From the NCBI RefSeq assembly GCF_018914005.1, contig NZ_JAHMHI010000001.1:124001-188000 (forward strand): a stretch of 64,000 nt of DNA, in the 5' to 3' direction. Below the pieces are notes generated by a model. It was not told the origin of the DNA. It saw only the letters and a program-made list of their open reading frames with translations, and made no database searches. Positions 38,548-50,500 of the stretch are shown piece by piece; positions within the stretch are counted from its first letter, which is position 1, and the number at the start of each line of letters is the position of its first letter. A program made the position numbers and the translations under genes. Origin of the DNA: Mycoplasma zalophi (GTDB taxonomy: Bacteria > Bacillota_I > Bacilli_A > Mycoplasmatales > Metamycoplasmataceae).

Positions 38548-38919
38548 TTAGTCAATAACAACTTCTGCTCCAACAGCAGATAATTTAGCTTTAATGTCTT
38601 CAGCTTCGTCTTTTTTAACGTTTTCTTTAATAACTGCTGGTGCGCTTTCAACAAGTTTTTTAGCATCCATTAGTCCTAAACCTGTTAATTCTTTAACAGC
38701 TTTAATAACGTTAACTTTTTGATCTCCTGCTGATTTTAATGTTACGTTAAATTCTGTTTTTTCTTCTGCTGCTGCTCCAGCTGCTGGTGCTGCTGCAACT
38801 GCAACTGCTGATGGATCGATTCCAAATTCTTCTTTTAATCCTTCAACAAGTTCCATAACTTCTTTAATATTCATTTCTTTTAATGCAGAAACAAATTCTT
38901 CTTTTGTTAATTTAGCCAT
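38548..38919 (-). CDS. rplL: 50S ribosomal protein L7/L12
   Basis: L7/L12 (123 aa) forms the ribosomal stalk that recruits translation factors. The N-terminal dimer domain is [20 protein letters not shown], the Ala-rich hinge [17 protein letters not shown], and the C-terminal factor-binding domain has the expected [20 protein letters not shown] chose ATG 38919, with AAGGAAAT ahead, over an upstream in-frame ATG that would add 17 unusual residues. Directly follows rplJ. Confidence 0.97.
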   Translation of the reverse strand: MAKLTKEEFVSALKEMNIKEVMELVEGLKEEFGIDPSAVAVAAAPAAGAAAEEKTEFNVTLKSAGDQKVNVIKAVKELTGLGLMDAKKLVESAPAVIKENVKKDEAEDIKAKLSAVGAEVVID

Positions 38920-38944
38920 AATAATTTCCTTATAATTTTGTATT

Positions 38945-39442
38945 TTATTCTTGAATTTTATTTTCATCAACTAACATTTTCATTCCTAGACCTAATTGTC
39001 TTATTGGTGTTAGTAATGAGTTTCCTAATATCATTAATGCTTCTTCGTATGATGGAAGTGTTGCTACAACAGCTACTTCTTGAGCATCAATAACACGATT
39101 TTCATAAATTCCAGCAACAATTTCTAATGCTTGGAATTTTTTAGCAAAATTTGCAATAACTTTAGCAGCACTAATATCATCATCATTTCCAAACACGTAG
39201 ATATTTGCACCAACTAAATAATCGTTTAGAGCTTCGTAATTTAATTTACTAGTTGCTTGTTTAACAAGTCTATTTTTGTAAACTTTTAAACTTACACCAT
39301 GAGCTTTTGCTTCTTTTCTAAGTTCTTGTAGGTTTTCGACGGTTAAACCTTGATATTTAGCTACTACAAGTGATTTAGATTGTTCAATTGCTCTAGTAAT
39401 TTCATCAACTACTAAAACTTTAGCTTGTCTTAAATCGCTCAT
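38945..39442 (-). CDS. rplJ: 50S ribosomal protein L10
   Basis: L10 (165 aa) anchors the L7/L12 dimers on 23S r[23 protein letters not shown] and the conserved [20 protein letters not shown] identify it. ATG 39442 has an AAAGGAG site; a longer upstream frame lacks one. First gene of the rplJ-rplL-rpoB-rpoC cluster, with rplL starting 25 nt after its stop. Confidence 0.96.
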   Translation of the reverse strand: MSDLRQAKVLVVDEITRAIEQSKSLVVAKYQGLTVENLQELRKEAKAHGVSLKVYKNRLVKQATSKLNYEALNDYLVGANIYVFGNDDDISAAKVIANFAKKFQALEIVAGIYENRVIDAQEVAVVATLPSYEEALMILGNSLLTPIRQLGLGMKMLVDENKIQE

Positions 39443-39547
39443 TATTTCTCCTTTTATTTTTATTGGACACAATACATTTAGATTTATACTTGGTAACAAA
39501 TTAAGCTTTTAGCAGTTACTGTCTTCATATATTGCTTTTATATTCTA
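39443..39547 (-). promoter_or_regulatory. rplJ promoter and L10 leader
   Basis: Minus strand: an extended -10, TGGTAGAAT (TAGAAT at 39547-39542), lies about 100 nt before rplJ. The leader between them contains pairing segments (AAGCTTAA, GTAACTGCT/GGTAACAAA side arms). In Firmicutes this leader binds the L10-L12 complex for autoregulation. That role is inferred here from position only. Confidence 0.5.
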
Positions 39548-39653
39548 CCACAAATTTAGTGATTTTATGTAGAAAATGATTATTATTTTTAAACTCAAAT
39601 TTTTTATAGCACAAAAATCTATTTAAATTTATTTTTTTATTTAAAATTAATTT

Positions 39654-40379
39654 ATGAAAAAAGATATTTCAAAAGACAAAATTCAAGTAATTTTAGATGA
39701 TTCTACATATTTAATAACATTAAAAAAAGCTAGAGGAAAATTTAGTAATTTAAAAATTAAAGATGATGAAATTATTTTATCACTTGCTAAAGATGATAAT
39801 ATAGTAGATCTTGAAACTTTTATTAAAAAAGGTCTAAGAAATATTTTAAGACATATAAGTACAAACTTATTGTATGAAAGAACAAAAATCGATTTTGAAA
39901 ATGGTACTTTTTATCTTTATGGTTTTAAAAGAAAGTTTTTAGTTGAAAAAAATAAGTTAACAATTTATTCACTATTCGAAACATTTCAATATGATTTAAT
40001 ACAAAATACAAAAGCAGAAATAAAACAAATTATCGAAAATTTTTTTGAATTGCAATTATCAAAAACAATTCGTATGCTACACAAAAATTATTTAGATTTA
40101 GTTAATGTTCAAGATAAATACAAAGGATTTACAATTAAAAAAGTAACTTCATACTGAGGAAAGTGCAAATTTGATGGTAATTTAACTTACAATCTTTATT
40201 TAATTTGTTTTCCTTTTGAAACAATTGAAGGTGTCATTGTTCATGAATTAAGTCATTTAATACATTTTAATCATTCAGAAAAATTTTATAATTTAGTTAA
40301 CAAAATCTATCCAAATTACAAAAATAGTCAAAAATATTTAGAGCAGAAAAGAGTAAAAAAAATATGGAAAAAACAATAA
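39654..40379 (+). CDS. YgjP-like (M48/SprT-type) metal-dependent hydrolase, 241 aa
   Basis: The C-terminal half has the zincin motif VIVHELSHLIHFNHSEKFYN (His-Glu-x-x-His plus a third ligand), preceded by SYWGKCKFDGNLTYN, the usual W-G-x-C segment of YgjP-like (DUF45) proteins. The N-terminal half is a beta-rich domain. Zinc binding is safe to infer; the substrate is unknown. ATG 39654 begins just downstream of AT-rich promoter sequence divergent from rplJ. Its last 16 nt overlap the next gene, implying translational coupling. Confidence 0.85.
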
Positions 40380-41035
40380 AAACAGGTTTAATAATTTCAA
40401 TGGTTTTATTATTAATTATTTTAGTTGCGGTCATTTATAAGGTGATTGTTTATAAAATAAATGTAAAAAATAAAAAAGGTAGAGGTAAAAAATTTGAACA
40501 AGAATTTTCTTTAGATATTGCCAAATGAGCACAAGAAAACAATTTCTTTTACATTGAACCTTCTTTATATAAAAACAACAATAAACTGTTTGAAGTAGAT
40601 GGAATAATAGTAAATGAAAAAGGAATTTTTGTAATCGAAACTAAAAGTATAACAGGAAATATTGAAGGAGATTACAATGATAAAACATGATACAAAGTAT
40701 TTAAAAACACAAAATACGAAATTCCGAATGTAATTTCTCAAAATGTTAGACATATCAAACATATTGAAGAAATTTTTAGTAATTTAGAAATTAATTTATA
40801 TTCAATATTAGTATTTGAAGATTTTAATAAAACTATAAAAATTATTAATAATCCTGAGTGAAATTTAATTACAAAAGATACAATTTTTACTAGTGATTTA
40901 ATGAAATTTATACAAAATACTGATTCGACACTCAACCAACACACAGTAAACACTGTTTACAACACACTGTCTTCACTTAGAACAAATTCAACAAAAGACA
41001 AGGTAAAATTTAAATCTTATCGCTATAAATTTTAG
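40364..41035 (+). CDS. Membrane-anchored NERD-domain protein, 223 aa
   Basis: One N-terminal membrane helix (residues 7-27, TGLIISMVLLLIILVAVIYK) is followed by a NERD (nuclease-related) domain: KGRGKKFEQEFSL, then EVDGIIVNEKGIFVIETKSI with the restriction-like D…ExK residues. The D-x(n)-E-x-K pattern suggests nuclease activity, but family members are little characterised. The start overlaps the YgjP-like gene by 16 nt. Three TGA codons are Trp. Likely on the cytoplasmic face of the membrane. Confidence 0.85.
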
Positions 41036-41147
41036 ATTTTGAGTGTGAATTTGTGTATTTTTTCAATAAATGCAATGTGTTTGAAGAAAATTGTGATATA
41101 GTAATTACATATGATTGGAATTTGACATTAGAAAACTAAGGAGAAAT

Positions 41148-41645
41148 ATGAGAAAATTTTACATAATAGAAAAAACAGATGATGAAAATAAAAAAATATG
41201 ACAATTAAAAGAAGCTAAAATTGACGAATACTTAACTTTTTATTCATTTAACGAAAGTTTAGAAAAATTTATGGATTTAGCTAAAGATGACGAATCATCA
41301 AGAGTTTGATTCCACCAAAATGGAGCATTTAGAGGAAGTATGAGTTTTGAAAAAGCTCACACAGCGCTTGAATTATTAAACGAAGAAAAAATTGAATCAG
41401 AAAGCGCAACAGACTATCTAGTTTCAAAAAGTTTAATTGAATCATCTTCAACGAAAAAAGAAGAAAAAACAGAACAACAAGATACACAAGAAATTACAAA
41501 TGAAACCAAAACATATCCAACAATTATTACATCAGTGGAAGAAAAGGGATCAAAATGATTCTGAGTATTAATTTGAATATTAGTTGTTTTAATTCTAGTA
41601 TGCATTGGATTGACATCATTTGGAATTTACAAACTATACAACTAA
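41148..41645 (+). CDS. Tail-anchored hypothetical protein, 165 aa
   Basis: ATG 41148 behind AAGGAG. The N-terminal domain (RKFYIIEKTDDENKKIWQLK … SRVWFHQNGAFRGSMSFEKA) is followed by an acidic, Thr/Glu-rich linker. A C-terminal membrane helix (WFWVLIWILVVLILVCIGLT) ends five residues before the stop region. The topology (cytosolic body, C-terminal anchor) is clear; function unknown. Ends in a strong terminator. Confidence 0.8.
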
Positions 41646-41652
41646 AAACATA

Positions 41653-41679
41653 AAAATTAAAACTGGTTGTTTTAATTTT
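41653..41679 (+). terminator. Terminator of the tail-anchored protein gene
   Basis: AAAATTAAAAC, loop TGGTT, GTTTTAATTTT, T-run; an 11-bp perfect stem 8 nt after the stop. Confidence 0.7.
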
Positions 41680-41705
41680 TTATTTACCTTTTTTAATTAA
41701 ATTAG

Positions 41706-41711
41706 TATAAT
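41706..41711 (+). promoter_or_regulatory. -10 box of the rarA-pheS-pheT operon
   Basis: TATAAT preceded by TTAG, 27 nt before the rarA start and just after the previous terminator. The -35 region (TTTACC, 17 bp upstream) is weak. Confidence 0.45.
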
Positions 41712-41737
41712 TTAATTATTAAATTTAAAGGAAATAA

Positions 41738-42949
41738 ATGAATTTAGCAACTTTACTTAGACCAAAAAAAATTGATGATCTCTTATTAGATAAAGAATTT
41801 AAAGAATTATTTAATAAAATCATTGAATATAAAGACTTTAGATCATTGATTTTTTACGGTTCACCTGGTACTGGAAAAACTACACTAGCTTTTATTTTGG
41901 CAAATGAATTAAGTTTAAATAGTAATTTTGATTATTTTAATGCAGCAACTGACAATAAAAATAAGTTAATTGAATTAATTGAAAAAAATAAAATCATTAT
42001 CATCGATGAAATTCACAGATTAAATAAAGATAAACAAGATATTTTACTTCCTTATGTTGAAAATGGTTTAATTACAATTTATGCAACAACAACTGAAAAT
42101 CCATTTTTTAAAATTAATCCCGCACTCAGAAGTAGAACAAATATTTTTGAACTCAAAAAACCAACAATTGAAAATATGTCAAACTATTTGGAATATCTAA
42201 ATAATAAATTTAAATTAATAAATATTAAAGATAAAAAAATATATGATTTTTTAGCCGCATCATCAGCTGCTGATTTCCGAATTGCAATAAATAATTTAGA
42301 TTTGTTAAATAAATTGTATTCGGATCAAGATATAGACTTAGAAAAAATTAAAAAAATACTACCAAGTGTAAATTTAATTATTGATAAAGATGGTGATGAA
42401 CATTATAATTTACTTAGTGCTTTTCATAAATCATTAAGAGGAAGTGATGCCGATGCCGCATTATATTATGGTTATTTATTGTTTAGAGCACAACAGTATG
42501 ATGCACTTTTTAGAAGAATGTTGTGTGCTTCATATGAAGACATCGGATTAGCAAATCCTATTGTTGCAACTCAAACACTTAATGCAATAGAAAGTTTTGA
42601 ACGATTAGGTTTTGCTGAAGGATATTTACCAATTGCATTTGCGATTTTAAATATTGCTTTAAGTCCCAAATCAAATAGTACTTATTTAGCTTTTAACAAC
42701 GTTAAAAATTTTATTGAAAATGGTAATGTTTATGATGTCCCTGTTTTCTTAAAAGATGCACACTATAAATCAGCTAAAAAACTCAATCGAGGTGTTGATT
42801 ATAAATACCCACATGATTTTAAAAATAGTTATTATGATATTTCATATTTACCACAAGAAATTACCAATACAAAATTTTATAGTCCTAAAAATCAAGGATA
42901 TGAAGAAAAAATTAAAATTTATTGACAACATATAAAAAATAAGGAGTAA
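41738..42949 (+). CDS. rarA: Replication-associated recombination protein A (AAA+ ATPase)
   Basis: RarA/MgsA (403 aa) is a clamp-loader-like AAA+ ATPase acting at stalled replication forks. Walker A is GSPGTGKT (41-48), Walker B IIIIDEIHRL, sensor 1 TTENPFFKIN, followed by the arginine-finger region PALRSRTNIFELK. The C-terminal tetramerisation domain is typical (HKSLRGSDADAALYYGYLLF, CASYEDIGLANP). One TGA-Trp at 42923. Its last codons contain the GGAG ribosome site of pheS, which starts 2 nt after the stop. Confidence 0.94.
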
Positions 42950-42951
42950 AA

Positions 42952-43896
42952 ATGATTTTTGATTTAGAAAAAATTCAAACACTAGAAGATCTTAAAAAAA
43001 TTAAAGCAGAATTTAATTCACCTAATGGCGAACTAGCGACACTAACAAAACAAATTAAAGAAGTACCAAGTGAACAAAAAGCAGAAATTGGTAAAAAAAT
43101 TCAAAAACTTCGTGAACAAGCAAATGATTTTTTTGAATTAGCAAAACAAAAAATTGAAAATTTAGAAATTCAAAAATCACTTGAAAATGAATGAGTAGAT
43201 ATTTCAGAACCTACATACAAGCAAGGTGGAATTCATCCTACTAATTTAGTGATTCAAAGAATGAAAGATTGATTTAATTTAAATGGATATTTTGAAATTA
43301 AAGAAACAGAAATAGAAAATGATGAATACAATTTTGAACGTCTAAATATTCCAAAGAACCACCCTGCTCGTGACATGCAAGATTCTTTATATATCGATGA
43401 AGAAACGCTAATGAGAACTCATAACACAGGAATTAGTGCAAGAGCATTAGAAAAAAATAAAAATCAAGCATTTAGTCAATATGCAATTGGAAAAGTTTAT
43501 CGTAATGATGAAGAAGATATGACTCACAGTCATCAATTCACTCAACTTGATTTTGTTTCAGTAGGTTATACAAATTTCGGTAATTTAATGTGAACTTTAA
43601 AAAGTTTATTAAGTTATGTTTTAGAAGAAGAAGTAGAAATTAGACTAAGACCATCATATTTCCCATTTACTGAACCAAGTGTTGAAGTTGATGTCTTTTA
43701 TAAGGGTAATTGAATTGAAATTCTTGGAGCAGGAATGCTACATAACAAAGTTTTAAAATTAGCAGGATATACAAATGATATGAATGGTTTTGCAGCAGGA
43801 TTAGGAATTGAAAGAATTACTATGATTAAATATCAAATCACTGATATACGAGAACTATATATAAATGACAATAGATTTTTAAAACAATTTAAGTAG
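42952..43896 (+). CDS. pheS: Phenylalanine--tRNA ligase alpha subunit
   Basis: Alpha subunit (314 aa) of the (alpha-beta)2 enzyme; it carries the class II catalytic core. The N-terminal coiled coil binds tRNA. The catalytic segments are [56 protein letters not shown] (motif 2) and [16 protein letters not shown] (motif 3). Short by about a dozen residues compared with E. coli. Sits between rarA and pheT in one operon, with 8 nt to pheT. Confidence 0.96.
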
Positions 43897-43904
43897 GAGG
43901 AAAA

Positions 43905-46076
43905 ATGTTATTTTCATACACAAAATTAAAAAAATTAGCTAATTTATCAGATGATATTTCCGTTGAAGAAGTTGTTGGTGCAATTAATTCAATTGGTTTT
44001 GAAGTTGAAGAATATAAACCTTTTACAGACTTAGAGGGTTTAAAATTTGGTCATGTTTTAAAAACCTACAAAAATCCTAATGCAGATTTATTAACTGTTT
44101 GTGAAATAGACTTTGAAGATAAAATAAGAATTATTCAAACTAATGCCCAAAACGTAAAAGAAAATGACTATTTAATGGCATTTGTACCAGGTTCAAGATC
44201 AAAAAAAATAACTTTTGCACCGCGTGAAATGAAGGGTATAGTTTCTGAAGGGATGCTAGCTGGATTAGAAGAAATAGGTTTTGATATTGATGTTTTGCCT
44301 GCTAAATGAAACGATGGAATTTTTACTTTCCAAGAAAAAGTAGATTTAAGTTTAGATCCAATTAGTTATTTTGAACTACAAGATTACATTATAGATATAA
44401 GCATTCTTTCAAACAGAGCAGATGCAAACAGTTATTATGTAATGGCTCGGGAATTAGCGGCTTATTTTAAAACAAATATTAATTTCCCAAAAAACGATAT
44501 AAAACGTTATAAAACTGAATTTAAAGTTGAAAACTTACAAGAAACTGATCACTTTACTTTATTTGAAACAACTCAAGATAACATTAAAATAACATTACAA
44601 GACGAAGTATTTTTATTAAAACACGGTATAAAAATATTTTCAAATGCTGTAAATTTAAGTAATTTAATTCTTTTATACACAGGAGTTCCTAGTCACTCAT
44701 ATGATTTAAATAAACTTGAAAGTAAATCAATTAGTGTACAAAAATACACAGGTGAAGTTGAAGTTTTAGGGAAAAACAAAATTGAATTAGAAAATGTATT
44801 AGTTGTTAAAGATCAAAATAAACCAATTTCAGTAGCTGCTACAATCGGTCTTGAAAATACAAGTTGTGATAATAAAACAAAAAATGTTTTATTTGAAATT
44901 GCAAGTTTTAGCACAAAAGAAATTAGACATTCAAAAAAACAAGTAAAATTAGAAACCCTTTCAGCTAATAGAGCATCTAAAAAAATAAATAATGGATTAA
45001 TTCATCTTGCTCATGATTTTGCTGCAACACATTTAAATGAAGCTAGTCAAATTGTTAATTTAGAAAAAATAGAAACTACACATTTTAAATTAGATGAAAC
45101 TTTTTTAAATAACTTTGCTGGCTTTGAATTAACAAAAACCTCAAAATATCAAGAAGTATTAAAACAATTAGAAATTCTTGGTTTTGAAATTAAAGATAAT
45201 ACGGTTTTTGTTCCTGATTATCGTTTTGATGTTGAAACTATACAAGATTTTAGTGAAGAAGTATTTAGATTTTATGGTTATGAAAACTTTAAAATGATTG
45301 AACCAACAATAATTAAAACAAAAAACAACATTTTTAAAGATTATGAAACAATTCTAGCAAAAATGGGATATCAAAACGTTAGAACATTTACCCTAACAAA
45401 CAAAGAAAAAAATATTTTTGATCCTTTTGAATTTAATAATGTAATTAAACTACAAACTTTTGCATCATTAGATCATAGTGAAGTTAGAAATTCATTTATT
45501 TACTCACTATATGACGTTTTAAATTACAATGCAAAAAGAAACATCAATAAACTTTCAATTTTTGAAATTGGAATGATAAATAAAACAAATAATGTTTTGG
45601 CACTTGCTTCAAATATAAAAGATTTTAATGCTATAAAACAAGATATAACTGAATTATTAGATATTGAACTAACATACAAAAGATCTGATTATTCACTATT
45701 TCATCCTAATTTAAGTGCTTGAATATATCATAAAGATAAAAAAATAGGTTACATAGCAAAAACACATCCATCAACATTAAATTCCGATGCTTATTATGTG
45801 GAAATTTTATTAAATGAAGATATCGATACAAGTAAAGTATTTAAAAAATACAAAAATGACCCACTAAAACAAAGAGATTTTACATTTAGTTTAAAACCTC
45901 AACAAGATATTGAATTTATTTTAGATAAATTAAAAAATCTAAAAGGAATTTATGAAATAAAAGTGGTTGATTCATTTAAAAAAGACCAAAACACAACAAA
46001 CATAACACTAAGTATTTTAGTAGAGGATTGAGCTATTAAAAAACTTGAACAAACAATTAAACAAATAAATGTATAA
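43905..46076 (+). CDS. pheT: Phenylalanine--tRNA ligase beta subunit
   Basis: Beta subunit (723 aa, compact as in other mycoplasmas). An N-terminal tRNA-binding (EMAP-like) domain (LKFGHVLKTYKNPNADLLTV, GMLAGLEEIGFD) is followed by B5-type and class II-like domains (ELTKTSKYQEVLKQLEILGF, DYRFDVETIQDFSEEVFRFY). The C-terminal anticodon-binding FDX-ACB domain starts at KQRDFTFSLKPQQ. The editing B3/B4 region around residues 200-330 looks poorly conserved, which would fit the reduced proofreading known in some mycoplasma PheRS; that is an inference. AGGAGG site; perfect terminator after it. Confidence 0.95.
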
Positions 46077-46103
46077 AAAAGTGTTTACAAAAACACTTTT
46101 TTT
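46075..46103 (+). terminator. Terminator of rarA-pheS-pheT
   Basis: AAAAAAGTGTTT, loop ACAA, AAACACTTTTTTT: a perfect 12-bp stem overlapping the pheT stop codon. Confidence 0.85.
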
Positions 46104-46105
46104 AT

Positions 46106-46137
46106 ATACAAAAACTTCAGTGTTTAGACTGAAGTTT
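46106..46137 (-). terminator. Terminator of the convergent lipoprotein gene
   Basis: Minus strand: AAACTTCAGT, loop, ACTGAAGTTTTTG; a perfect 10-bp stem 11 nt after the lipoprotein stop. Confidence 0.7.
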
Positions 46138-46148
46138 GACTATTAATA

Positions 46149-47399
46149 TTAGTTATTTGATTCTGTGCTTGTTACAACTTCAATTAAATCTTTAGGTATA
46201 ATGTAATATTTTACAGATCCTAAATTATTCTTTGTTGTAAATTCACCTATATATTTTGCACCTGTTAGTTCTTTATCATTTCAGTAGACTTTTTTTGTTG
46301 TTGCATCATATTTTAAATGAGCATCAGCAGAAACGAAGTTAGATTTTAAATTATCTTTATCATTTACTACATTTGCTTCAAATAATAATTTTGATTCATT
46401 ATTTGCAGAATATAAATCAGTGTTATTTTTTGCATTTGCTTCATCTTTTGTCATATGTTTAACGATTGAACTTTCTTCAAGTGTTAATTGTAAAGCATTA
46501 TTTTCTAGTGTTTGTACTTCTTTTATTAAATAAGTTAATTGTAATTTATCTGAACTAATAGCTTTGTTTTTAAAATAAATTCCCTTTTTGTTTGTTTTAG
46601 TAACTTCTGGAGTAGTAGGTGTAGTTGTTAAATCATTGTAATTACCTAACTCAATTATGTAAATATTAATTGAAATAACTTTATCTTCTCCTGCTTTTAA
46701 TAATCTAAATGATAAAACAACTTTTCCTTCAGCAGTTTTTTGTAATGATAAAGAGTTATCTTCAGTGGTTGTTGAAATTAATTCAATATTTTCTGGTCAA
46801 TTAACATTGTTTAACTCAATATCATTTGAATGGTTTGCATTATCTGTTAATAATGTTTTACTTGTTTTATCAAATGAAATATTTTTATTTGAATCAATAG
46901 CTTCTTTGATATTTCTTTTACTTGCAGCATCTATTTTTGTTTTAATGCTTCCTTTTATTGAATTAACAAATTCATCTAACGCTTTTTGTTTTTGTTCAGA
47001 CGTTTTTTCTTTATGCATTGGATTTGCTGGATTAGAGTTGTTATTATCGTTAGTATTTGAATTATCTGAATTAACTTTCAATGAATCTTTAGCTTCTTTT
47101 AAACCATTTAAAATCATTTCGATTGCTTTTTCAACATCAGTTTGTGTTGATGTTTCATTTAAAGCTAATCTTGATGCTTCTTCTAATACTTTTCTTAATT
47201 TTTCTTTAGCTTGTTGTTGATTTGGTTCTTTTAAAGTATTTGAATACTCCACAGCTTCATCAAATGTTTCTTTGTATTTATTAAGGTTATTTTGTTTATA
47301 TGAACATGATGCTGATATAGCTGGTATTGATACTAATGATGCAGCAGCTAAAACTGTTACTAATGATAAAAATATTTTTTTAGATTTTTTTGTTTTCAT
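46149..47399 (-). CDS. Surface lipoprotein, 416 aa
   Basis: Signal peptide MKTKKSKKIFLSLVTVLAAA…SIPAISASC with the lipidated Cys at about residue 32. A helical N-terminal region follows (KYKETFDEAVEYSNTLKEPN…KAIEMILNGLKEAKDSLK), resembling small helical-bundle (FIVAR-like) modules of surface proteins. Then come an Asn-rich linker (NSDNSNTNDNNNSNPANP) and a C-terminal beta-rich domain. Two TGA-Trp codons. Function unknown; likely exposed antigen. Confidence 0.85.
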
Positions 47400-47552
47400 A
47401 TTGTTTCCTTAGGATATTCAAAATATAATTAAATAATGAATTTTTATAATAATATTATAAATAATACTATAAAATCATGTTTTTTTTAAATAAAGATAAT
47501 TTTTAGGGTAAAAAATACGTATTTTTGCGATAATTTCATTTTTTTATAACAA

Positions 47553-47572
47553 AAAGTGCCAAGTGGCACTTT
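47553..47572 (-). terminator. Terminator of the ktrB-lipase operon
   Basis: Minus strand: AAAGTGCC ACTT GGCACTTT followed by TTG; GC-containing perfect 8-bp stem four bases after the lipase stop. Confidence 0.75.
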
Positions 47573-47575
47573 CTT

Positions 47576-50500
47576 TTAATATTTACCTTTTTTAATTTTT
47601 GGAACGATTTGTCAATTAGGACTTCATCATGAACCATTATTTTTTCATTCTGCAAAACCACTGATTACATTTAGTGAAGTTTCACCTGCTGCGTTCATGA
47701 ATTTTCCTCAACTACCTTCACGAATAGTTCATAGAACATATTCTTTTTTGGTTAAGTTCTTACCATTATTAATTTTTGTTCCAAATTTTACATAAGGGCT
47801 ATATTTCTTTTTATTTGGATCATTATCAGGGAATTCAGATGTAGTTAAAATATAAATAATGTCATCAGGTCTATAATTTTGCTCGTTTGCATAATAATCT
47901 TTTTCAAACGCATTTGCTTTTAGATAATGAGCATAAACATTTAACTCATTACGTATAGGTCAAATATCACGTGGACTTTCAAAACTTGCTTTTAAAGTTT
48001 TGTTTAAACGTTTTAGACCTAAAACATTATCTTCTAACAGAATTCATAAAATTGGTGGATTACCTGTTGAACCAAATCATCATCTAATGAATTTTTGTTC
48101 TCTTTCACTATCAGTTGTTTCTCTAAAATACATTTGGAACACAGCATAGTTTACTGTTGTATAAACTCTATATAAAGCTTTATATGCAAAGTTTTGTCTT
48201 CTTTTACTGTAACCTGCTGCATTTTCTGGAAGTTTTTGTTGTCAATAAACTTTAGAAATTGTTTTATAAACTTTATCTAAAATATCTAATGCTGTTTTAT
48301 TAGATGAAACCATATAATCAGGATTTTCATCTGAAGGTGCTGGAGCAGCTTTTGGTTTAATTGCAGTTAATTTTCCGATGGCTTCTCAAACAGAATTTCC
48401 GACCATATCGTCAAGATTCTTTTTATTTGTTCGTTTAGATTTATCTGGATCTGTATTTAGATTTCTTAATCCGTTGTATAGTAATGAATTTTCAAAATTA
48501 GATTTTTCAAAGAATAAATTAATTAGTTTTGTAAATTCTAATGAAGTAATTGCATGTTGAGCATCATCACCAACAAAATCTAAAATAACACCAATATCAC
48601 CTTCTCCAATTGCACTCATTACTTTTGCAAAAGCATCTGAAATTCATTTAGTTGGTTGCTCTATTTTAAACTCTAAAGCTTTTTTAGATAGTCATCAGAA
48701 TGAACGAAGTAATATTTTTTTATTAAATCAATCGTTATTTAATAATTTAGGTACTAATTTTTGCAATACATCGCTTAAAAGTTTGACATCTTGATCATTT
48801 GTATTTTCTACTTTCATGAACTTAAATATTAATTTAGTTACATTATCAGCATTTTCTTTTTTATTAAAGAATTCAGTTAAAGTGTCTTTTAGAAGTTTTA
48901 TAATTGCATCTTTTTCATGTTCAATTATTAATGATATTAAATTAGGTAGTGTTGAATCTTTACCATCATTGTATTCTTTTCATTTTTTTACATCAGTTTT
49001 TAGAACATCATTTGCTATTTTATTTGTAAATGTTTCAATAGATTTATATGATACTAATTCACGAAGTAATTTTTGAATTTCTTCTTTATTTATGTTTGGA
49101 TTAGAAGTAATAATTGAACTTAAATCAATATTAACTACAACATCTTTAATTATTTTATGAACAGCTTTTTGAATAATTTTTAATTTTTGCTCACCGTGTT
49201 TTGCACCGTCTAATGAATTATTAAATGACATAAATATTTTTAGAATTAAATCTTCAATATTTCTGTATTTTTGATTATTTTGTGAATCTGAAGGAGTATT
49301 TGTTGAACTAGAATCTGTATTATTTGAATTTTCTGATGATGTTTTGTTTTGGATATTTAAAATTAATTTCTTAATAAATTTATATAAGTTAAATATTTTT
49401 TCAGATTGTTGTTGGTTTATTTCATTAGTATCAGAAATCAAATCTTTATCTTCAATTAATATATTAATAAAATCTCTACCAAATTCTTTTGTTAATATAG
49501 TATTTCAATGTGTATTCTTTAATATTTTTTCTAATAATGATGGAAGTAAATTAGCATTAAACTTATTATTTACAAGGAAGTCTAAATCAACTACTTGATC
49601 TAAAATACTATTAAATAAAGTTTTAAAGTAATCTTTATTTGTTAATGTATCAATTGCTTTTGATACAACTGAAATAAATGAAATTGCTTCTTCGCTAGTT
49701 TCAGTATATTCAAGGTTATATGTTTTATTTAAGTAATTAAATATATCTTTTGCAATAAAGTTTTCGTTATTATTTTCAGAAACTCCAAATGATAATATCT
49801 CAATTAATGATGCTTTTAATTCATTTAAATTAGATTTAATAATTGCTTTTATAACATCATTTAAATTATTCGCATTTTGGATATTTGAATCGCTTACATG
49901 TAAATAATGTTTAACTATTTTTGAAACAGCATCTTCTAATTGAGTGCTATTTCCAATTGAATGAAGTACATTATTAATTGTTTCAATTTTAAATATTCCA
50001 TTAATGTTAAATTCTTGAGCATCAAATTTTGTTAATTCATATTTTAGTATTTTTGAAATAGTTTGTGAAACTCTTGAAGAAACATCTTCATTATCTAATG
50101 AACCATTTAAAGTTTTTAAAATCTTGGTAATAAAATCAAATAATGAATTTTCACTAGTTTGTTGAGAATTCTCTTCATTACTTGAATTTTCTGAAGTATT
50201 TGCTTCAGTATCTGTTGTTTTTGAAGGGAAATTAATATTTGATCTTAATACTTTATATAACTCAACAAAATCATTTACAGCAGAATTTTCATTAAATAAA
50301 TTATTTAATAATGAAGCTGCATTTTCTTTTGTTACTAAAGAAAGAATGGTTTCAAAATTAAATTTCTTAGCAATTGTATCTTTAATTAATTCTGAATCAA
50401 TTTGACCATCTTTAATGAAGTTAATTTCTTTTAAAGCATCAATTAAATGACCTAGAATGTCTTTATATGACTCATTTTCTTTTATAAATTTAAATATTCT

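Noticed and set aside
38920-38970. Longer N-terminus for L7/L12 (17 extra residues)
   Set aside because: No ribosome site upstream, whereas AAGGAAAT precedes the ATG giving the standard L7/L12 start; the same reasoning applies to L10.
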